A stretch of DNA of 64,000 nucleotides. It comes from Symbiodinium natans (taxonomy: Eukaryota; Sar; Dinophyceae; Suessiales; Symbiodiniaceae). Below, piece by piece: positions 62,601 to 64,000 of the stretch (positions are counted from its first letter, which is position 1; each line of letters begins with the position of its first letter). The notes below the pieces were generated by a model. The model made no database searches and was not told where the DNA came from. It saw only the letters and a program-made list of their open reading frames with translations. The translations under genes and the position numbers were made by a program. The stretch lies in the NCBI GenBank assembly GCA_905221605.1, contig CAJNDS010002148.1, positions 317,046 to 381,045 of the forward strand. The letters run 5' to 3'.

Positions 62601-62772
62601 GGACCGAAACAAGGAATCATGTGCGCCTGCCAGTGCATGAGCACCAGGTCAAAGTGCGGCTGGACGTGGCGTCGGAGGGCTAAGCCCTAAACCCTAAACC
62701 CCGAAACCCTAAACCCCAAAAAGCAAGAAGGACTCCTACGGACGCACGGCGCTGGTGGCTTGCCTCGGCAAC
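45030..62772 (+). CDS. Ubiquitin-like/ankyrin-repeat protein gene, 12 exons seen, 3' end off-window
   Basis: The ATG at 45030 opens MALQVQSLSGTTVASFE. Exons: 45030-45080, 45882-45928, 48209-48278, 50222-50260, 52080-52137, 54792-54832, 57773-~57800, 59486-59534, 59779-59843, 61001-61075, 61333-61392, 62731-62772. The first five join in frame into a ubiquitin-like segment (LLGVPRFRLRLLCAGRTV, ETWKELGHPGELQVGLV, VVVLEYCQDK). The next two (GDVAAVAQLLQLPQ, DGPSAAPLQLAL) and the last five are ankyrin repeats: VVRLLLEAGADKDAEH, TPLHEAAETGSPEVVRLLLE, ARADVS with NRTPLLGAA, VRLLVGARADIGAQD, DSYGRTALVACLGN. Donors are GC, GA or GT. One exon is probably missing between 57.8 and 59.5 kb. I recall many dinoflagellate proteins with this RFRxRLL-type Ubl segment followed by ankyrins. 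A protein-binding role is likely; partner unknown. Confidence 0.75.
45120..45270 (+). repeat. TTTAGGG-type array after ubiquitin-like exon 1
   Basis: TTTAGGG and GTCTAGG variants, starting about 40 bp after the exon 1 donor. Confidence 0.9.
46140..46335 (+). repeat. CCCTAAA array
   Basis: About 25 CCCTAAA units with a few CCCCAAA at the end; intron 2 of the ubiquitin-like/ankyrin gene. Confidence 0.97.
47800..48051 (+). other. Coding-like stretch of unknown origin
   Basis: About 250 bp free of telomere-like repeats inside intron 2 of the ubiquitin-like/ankyrin gene. The plus-strand frame is open from 47854 and includes VLHEYVRGPISSAWANAAAQ, with balanced composition, until a CCCTAAA array ends it. 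I do not recognise it and it does not fit the frame of the flanking exons. It could be an exon fragment of another gene. Confidence 0.3.
48540..48720 (+). repeat. ACCCTTGAGACCCTCA tandem repeat
   Basis: About ten 16-18 bp units of AACCCTTGAGACCCTC, leading into a poly-G tract at 48734-48770 and G/A-rich sequence to 48930. Confidence 0.9.
48931..49213 (+). repeat. Foldback cluster of CCTTGCCCGCTATTTTT units
   Basis: Several copies of CCTTGCCCGCTATTTTTATG and its reverse complement AAAAATAGCGGGCAAGGxCC, so the region can form alternative hairpins. AAGGTCATAAAAATAGCGGG recurs in the first half and its complement in the second. Confidence 0.9.
49843..50200 (+). repeat. TTTAGGG then CCCTAAA arrays
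   Basis: A TTTAGGG array with a GTTTAGGG sub-array (49843-49938), a unique spacer, then a CCCTAAA array (50055-50200) that ends about 20 bp before an acceptor at 50221. Confidence 0.95.
52622..52776 (+). repeat. MITE-like foldback, family A
   Basis: Left end TACTTGGAGGTTCATGGTAC, right end GTACCATGAGCCTCCAAGTA; AATTATAACTGTACTTGTAA faces TAAGCCCAGTTAGAATTGG. About 155 bp with long imperfect terminal inverted repeats. Confidence 0.9.
53100..53295. repeat. AT-rich AATAATAATA/ATATAT tract
   Basis: Degenerate (AATA)n with an ATATAT run at 53273-53290. A membrane-like frame just downstream (53336-53580) has no motif I can support. Confidence 0.8.
53596..53910 (+). repeat. GA-rich microsatellite
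   Basis: (GA)n to 53655, then GAGGGA-type units, then GTAGGGAG units (53830-53905). Arg/Glu frames here are artefacts. Confidence 0.95.
54570..54780 (+). repeat. CCCTAAA array before an ankyrin-region exon
   Basis: About 28 CCCTAAA units including a CCCCTAAA sub-array, ending about 10 bp before the acceptor at 54791. A TTTAGGG array at 54450-54508 precedes it. Confidence 0.96.
54948..55080 (+). repeat. MITE-like foldback, family A
   Basis: Left end TACTTGGAGGTTCATGATAC, right end GAGTACGTTGAACCACCAAGTA; the core is TATAATTGTACTT with AAGTACAGTTATAATTGG. Confidence 0.88.
55150..55572 (+). repeat. Long CCCTAAA array
   Basis: More than 50 units. The centre (55265-55440) is degenerate, with CCTAAAACC and CCCGAAACC variants, between two near-perfect blocks. 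Confidence 0.97.
55643..55787 (+). repeat. MITE-like foldback, family A
   Basis: The cleanest copy: left end TACTTGGAGGTTCATGGTAC, right end GTACCATGAACCTCCAAGTA, with TAATTATAACTGTACTTATA facing its complement. Confidence 0.93.
56636..56997 (+). repeat. Longest CCCTAAA array of the window
   Basis: Roughly 50 units over about 360 bp with only a few short-unit interruptions. Confidence 0.98.
57959..58061 (+). repeat. Foldback element, family B
   Basis: Starts TGCCCAGTAGTGCCCTTATT; ends GGGTACCCTTTTCAATCCTG then GGTTACTGAGCA. Full-length relative of the 30377 copy. Confidence 0.7.
58206..58495 (+). repeat. Foldback cluster of CCTTGCCCAGTAAAAAA units
   Basis: At least five forward copies of GACCTTGCCCAGTAAAAAA, then inverted copies TTTTTACTGGGCAAGGTC (58338-58400), then forward copies again. 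Same architecture and CCTTGCCC core as 48931-49213 but a different variable part (AGTAAAAA against GCTATTTTT). Confidence 0.9.
58668..58802 (+). repeat. TTTGGGG then TTTAGGG array
   Basis: About ten GGTTTGG units pass into TTTAGGG units, showing homogenisation of a unit variant. Confidence 0.95.
59150..59480 (+). repeat. CCCTAAA/CCCGAAA/CCCCAAA mosaic array before an ankyrin exon
   Basis: Higher-order alternation of CCCTAAA, CCCCAAA and CCCGAAA units ending just before the acceptor used by the exon at 59486. Confidence 0.95.
59565..59732 (+). repeat. TTTAGGG array between ankyrin exons
   Basis: About 22 TTTAGGG units filling most of the 244 bp intron between exons 59486-59534 and 59779-59843. 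Confidence 0.97.
59880..60066 (+). repeat. GGGTTTATA tandem repeat
   Basis: About 20 units of the 9-mer GGGTTTATA with GGGTTTAGA variants, apparently derived from the adjacent TTTAGGG unit; followed by normal TTTAGGG units to 60140. Confidence 0.96.
61636..61748 (+). repeat. TTTAGGG array
   Basis: About 15 near-perfect TTTAGGG units in the intron after the ankyrin exon at 61333-61392. Confidence 0.97.
62395..62570 (+). repeat. ACACGGACGTAATCATCGTG tandem repeat
   Basis: Four ~45-55 bp units built on ACGGACGTAATCATCGTGCG and GGCATGCACGCACTGGTAAC. The minus-strand open frame here is due to the repeat. Confidence 0.85.
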
Positions 62773-63445
62773 GCGTCTTGATACCCTAAACTCGGAGCGT
62801 TAGGCCTTTAATAAAGGGGTTATTTAGGGTTTAGGGTTTAGGGTTTAGGGTTTAGGGCTTAGGGCTTAGGGTTTAGGGTTTAGGGTTTGGGGTTTGGGGT
62901 TTAGGGTTTAGGGTTTAGGGTGTGGGGTATCTAGGGCGGCCCTTAGTATGGCCCCTTACCCTTGTTCATTGAAGGGATGAAGACTCGTACCCAAAAGGTT
63001 GTACCCCTAAAGGTTCCCCTGAATATTCTATGGCCCTTACATTACCTTAGGGATCCTTAAAATGGGACCAAGGGTACAACCTTAAGGGTCTAAGGTAGAA
63101 CCCTAGATTCATAAAGATCCGGAATAGGGGCCGTTATGATGCATAGTGCTTTTAAGGGTTATAAGGGTTTAGGGTTTAGGGTTTAGGGTTTAGGGTTTAG
63201 GGTTGCAAGGGACCCAAATCAAGGGCCCGTACTTGTACTAGATTTTCATCTGGTGAATTGTTTGTAGATCATCGTAATCACTAGGGTTTAGGGTGTAGGG
63301 TAGAATCTTTGTGTTTTCGGGGGATGGGTCGATGACCCCGAATCCCTAAACCCTAAACCCTAAACCCTAAACCCTAAACTCCAACAGGGGGAGGAGGACT
63401 GTGGGCTTTGGGTTTGAGGCTTGGGGTTCAGGTTTAGGGCTTGGC

Positions 63446-63500
63446 AGCCCAGTGGTACCCTTCACACTTTTTGGTTCTGGGTTCCCTTATAGGGTAGCCA
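63446..63500 (+). repeat. Foldback family B, left part only
   Basis: AGCCCAGTGGTACCCTTCAC and on to TTTTTGGTTCTGGGTTCCC, matching the interior of the 33645 copy; the right end was not found. Confidence 0.55.
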
Positions 63501-63886
63501 AGGGCTGAAAGGCCTAGATTGCAAGGATGGCACGCCTCAACTGAGGCGGTTTGGGGTTTAGGGTTCAGGGTTCAGGGTTTAGGGTTTAGGGTTTAGGGTT
63601 TAGCGGTTGAACATGTGCAAGGAAGACATGCACGAGTCAAGGCTTTGTTGGTTCGCTGAGACAGTAGGACCGGGAGTAGGCCTTCTTCCCCCTTTCTGGG
63701 TTTAGGGCTTAGGGTTTAGGGTTTCGGGTTTCGGGTTTAGGGTTTAGGTTCCCTTGTCAAGCCCTTTAATACCCTGTTTGTTCCTGGGTTACTCTTCGGG
63801 TCCAGGACAAAGGCGGGGCCAAGGGCTCGCGAAGTTTGGCACGGTGTAGAATTGCAGGGAATGGACCAGAGGAAGCATTTGTAATC

Positions 63887-64000
63887 CTTGGAGGTTCATG
63901 GCACTTAGTAACTAATTATAACTGTACTTCTAACTGTACTTATAAGCCCCCCTAAGTGCCCTAATATGGCTAAAAGTACAATTATAAGTACAGTTATAAT
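63887..64000 (+). repeat. MITE-like foldback, family A, cut by window end
   Basis: Left end CCTTGGAGGTTCATGGCACT, then TAACTAATTATAACTGTACT and the start of the complementary half (AAGTACAGTTATAAT) at the window edge. Confidence 0.88.

Noticed and set aside
1-64000. Dinoflagellate spliced-leader or relict leader sequence
   Set aside because: I looked for a TTTTGGCTCAAG-like end and found no convincing match on either strand.
25000-64000. True chromosome end (telomere) inside the window
   Set aside because: Arrays are short, in both orientations, and separated by unique sequence and exons, so they are interstitial.

Overview
The window looks like nuclear DNA of a dinoflagellate, probably Symbiodiniaceae or a close relative. 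Four things point there: plant/dinoflagellate-type TTTAGGG repeats everywhere; GC-rich genes cut into very small exons; introns whose phase-consistent borders are mostly GC-AG or GA-AG with some GT-AG; and gene families I associate with dinoflagellates (a divergent cytosine-methyltransferase-like family and a ubiquitin-like/ankyrin family). No bacterial operon, rRNA, tRNA or CRISPR array was found.

Region 1 (1-23,058) is bounded by a very long, nearly identical inverted repeat: 1 to about 2,445 pairs with about 20,866 to 23,058. The window starts inside the left arm, so the true left end is not seen. The roughly 18 kb between the arms holds two multi-exon plus-strand genes. One (7.5-9.8 kb) has methyltransferase-like motifs. 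The other (12.5-19.0 kb) joins a Ulp1-like cysteine protease domain to zinc-finger-like motifs and a DDE/P-element-like transposase core. A pair of 0.3 kb direct repeats carrying hairpins (7.15 and 19.08 kb) brackets both genes. The rest is tandem repeats and poly-G/poly-C. I read the region as a giant DNA transposon, or a similar inverted-repeat element, at least 23 kb long.

Region 2 (23.1-24 kb) has a Lys/Glu-rich coding-like stretch just outside the right arm.

Region 3 (25.4-44.3 kb) is an alanine aminotransferase-like gene in 16 small exons (22-75 nt). It keeps the PLP lysine and the other central motifs, but neither the N-terminal part nor the C-terminal third could be found.

Region 4 (45.0 kb to the window end) is a second plus-strand gene: an N-terminal ubiquitin-like segment in five exons, then ankyrin-repeat exons continuing past 62.7 kb. 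Introns in both genes are crowded with TTTAGGG/CCCTAAA arrays in either orientation, foldback (MITE-like) elements and simple repeats. In several places the telomere-like repeat itself supplies the splice site.

All exon borders, domain names and gene assignments come from reading the sequence by eye; no search was run.
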